11,714 nt of DNA from Candidatus Saccharimonadia bacterium (GTDB taxonomy: Bacteria; Patescibacteriota; Saccharimonadia; Saccharimonadales; Saccharimonadaceae): positions 1 to 11,714 of the forward strand of contig JALRDG010000134.1 of assembly GCA_023257055.1 (NCBI GenBank), written 5' to 3'. Below the pieces are notes generated by a model. That model searched no databases. It saw nothing but the letters and a program-made list of their open reading frames with translations, and was not told the DNA's origin. The stretch's first letter is position 1. Every line of letters starts with the position of its first letter. A program made the translations under genes and the position numbers. Shown in pieces: positions 10,293-11,714 of this stretch.

Positions 10293-11714
10293 ATGAGACA
10301 ACCACGAAATTCCGTAGATGGGTTTATCCCACGTCGGCCAAATGCACAACTGGGTGAGCTGCATGGCCAGACAAGGCGTCCTGAACAGGCGCCAGCTCGT
10401 CGCATGCAAGACAATTCTTCGAGGTCGCACTCTATCGGCTCTGCGTCGATGAATCGACCACTACATACCGGTGCCATGGCTGGTGGTATTAGCCGAAGGG
10501 AAGTTGATGAATCGCTCAAAGGTATTGATGAAGCGCCGAAAGCGGACAAAAAAACCCAGAAAAAAGAGCGAAAGGCTTCTGTTCATCCGCTTCGCCGGAA
10601 ACTCATCAAGCGTATCGTGATCGTCTTGGCGATTATTCTTGCGCTGGTTATTGGTTTCGTGACCGTTAAGGCGTATCTTGCGAGCCGCAGCATCTTTGAC
10701 GGTAATATTTTGAACGTATTCCAGAGCAAGCCGTTACAAAAGGATGCGAACGGCCGCAGCAATATTCTGATATTCGGTACTAACGAAGACAATATTGAGG
10801 GTGGTCAGCAGCACGACGGCGCATTGTTAACTGACTCCATTATGGTACTGTCTGTCGATCAGGAGAAGAAAGACGCTGCCATGATCAGTATTCCGCGTGA
10901 TCTTTGGGTTGATTATGACGCAGCCTGCATGAGCGGTTATGAAGGCCGTATCAATGCACTGTATGAATGTTACTCGGAAGATGGCACTAAGGAGAATGAG
11001 GGGGCCGATGCGCTACGTGAGAAGGTTGGCGAGGTACTCGGTATGGATATTCAATATTTCACACACGTCAATCACACGGTAGTTAAAGAGGCGGTCGATG
11101 CGGTAGGAGGAATTGATATTACGGTAACCTCGGAAGATCCGCGTGGTATTCTCGATCGTAACTTCGACTGGAAGTGTAATTACCAATGTCACTACGTTAA
11201 ATATACTAATGGCCAGAAAGCGCATATGGACGGTGAGCATGCGTTGGCATTCATGCGTGCTCGTAATGCCAACGGCGGTTATGGATTGCCAAATGGCAAC
11301 TTTGACCGCGAAAAAAACCAGCAAAAAGTAATAAAGGCGCTGCGCGAAAAGGCGTTAAGTGTCGGCACGCTGACAAATGTTAATTCTGTTACGAAACTAA
11401 TGGAAGCTGCCGGAAATAATCTGCGAACTAACTTTGAAACGAGTGAGATCCGTACGCTGATGAATATTGCAAAGGATACGTCAACAGATAAAATAACGTC
11501 GATTAATTTGGTGGACGAGAACGATCCAGTTTTGACGACAGGTAATATCGCAGGGCAGAGCATCGTACATCCTACGGCAGGCACATATGATTATTCTGAA
11601 ATGGCAAACTATGTGAAGCGCCATATTACGAGTGACCCAGCAGTAAAAGAAGCTGCACGGATTACAGTCCTCAACGGCAGTGGCATTGCCGGTGCTGCAC
11701 GAACTGAAGCTGAC
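10293..11714 (+). CDS. LytR-CpsA-Psr (LCP) family glycopolymer ligase with LytR_C domain, 3' end missing
   Basis: LCP enzymes transfer polyprenyl-linked glycopolymers such as teichoic acid or capsule onto peptidoglycan at the outer membrane face. 474 codons are visible and the frame is still open at the window edge. Residues 1-105 form a long basic, disordered-looking cytoplasmic tail. A membrane segment follows at about 107-125. The LCP domain runs from about 155 to 355: ILIFGTNED, TDSIMVLSVD with Asp181, ISIPRDLWV with Arg202, GRINALYE (218-225), VDAVGGIDITV (268-278), HALAFMRARN with Arg322 and Arg324, and NFDREKNQQ with Arg339. ARITVLNGSGIAGAAR (455-470) begins a LytR_C domain. Four cysteines (212, 226, 295, 299) lie in the extracellular part. 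The start at 10293 follows from the promoter. It is divergent from lepB. Confidence 0.95.
   Translation, partial: MRQPRNSVDGFIPRRPNAQLGELHGQTRRPEQAPARRMQDNSSRSHSIGSASMNRPLHTGAMAGGISRREVDESLKGIDEAPKADKKTQKKERKASVHPLRRKLIKRIVIVLAIILALVIGFVTVKAYLASRSIFDGNILNVFQSKPLQKDANGRSNILIFGTNEDNIEGGQQHDGALLTDSIMVLSVDQEKKDAAMISIPRDLWVDYDAACMSGYEGRINALYECYSEDGTKENEGADALREKVGEVLGMDIQYFTHVNHTVVKEAVDAVGGIDITVTSEDPRGILDRNFDWKCNYQCHYVKYTNGQKAHMDGEHALAFMRARNANGGYGLPNGNFDREKNQQKVIKALREKALSVGTLTNVNSVTKLMEAAGNNLRTNFETSEIRTLMNIAKDTSTDKITSINLVDENDPVLTTGNIAGQSIVHPTAGTYDYSEMANYVKRHITSDPAVKEAARITVLNGSGIAGAARTEAD

Noticed and set aside
1..11714. CRISPR arrays, insertion sequences, tRNA or rRNA genes, prophage genes and parS palindromes
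   Set aside because: No regularly spaced repeats, terminal inverted repeats with a transposase, cloverleaf-like sequence or good parS match were seen by eye on either strand.

Overview
The window (about half G+C) reads as a stretch of compact bacterial chromosome, most likely from a Candidate Phyla Radiation bacterium of the Saccharibacteria (TM7) type. This assignment is an inference. It rests on very tight gene packing with tail-to-tail overlaps, a Gram-positive-style LytR-CpsA-Psr (LCP) cell-wall enzyme, divergent versions of housekeeping enzymes, and a large unfamiliar helical protein. No in-frame TGA is needed as a sense codon. All ten visible stop codons are TAA or TAG. No tRNA, rRNA, insertion sequence, CRISPR array or phage gene is visible, and no stretch over 300 bases lacks a gene.

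Layout. Bases 2-253 (+) hold the 3' end of a 3-methyladenine DNA glycosylase. It meets, with a 4-base tail overlap, a minus-strand lower-glycolysis operon: enolase (1892-3187), then one polypeptide fusing a D-lactate-dehydrogenase-like enzyme to a phosphoglycerate mutase (250-1887). A 144-base divergent promoter region follows. The plus strand then carries a small acidic orphan gene (3332-3541), a GalU-like nucleotidyltransferase (3562-4386), a 996-residue protein built of about twelve tandem ~28-residue helical repeats plus a C-terminal alpha/beta domain (4449-7439), ribosomal protein L21 (7523-7828) with a good terminator, and a parA-parB operon (7929-9588). parB converges on minus-strand signal peptidase I (9585-10193), and both stop codons sit in the loop of one hairpin. 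A 99-base divergent promoter region leads to an LCP gene (10293 to the window end, incomplete).

How the parts fit. Enolase, mutase and dehydrogenase cover glycolysis from 3-phosphoglycerate to phosphoenolpyruvate, and probably NADH reoxidation on pyruvate. The GalU-like enzyme, the LCP ligase and signal peptidase relate to envelope glycans and secretion. ParA/ParB handle chromosome partition. L21 belongs to the large ribosomal subunit.

The least ordinary features are regulatory and architectural. Several first-in-transcript genes (eno, galU, lepB, LCP) have a -10 box only 7-13 bases before the start codon and no Shine-Dalgarno, which suggests leaderless or near-leaderless mRNAs. Operon-internal genes instead have clear Shine-Dalgarno sequences. 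The promoters of the small orphan and of the 996-residue protein share a 17-base spacer with 13 identities at the same register. A perfect dyad lies directly downstream of the second -10 box. The leaders of three genes share an A-rich AYAAACAY block just before the start codon.
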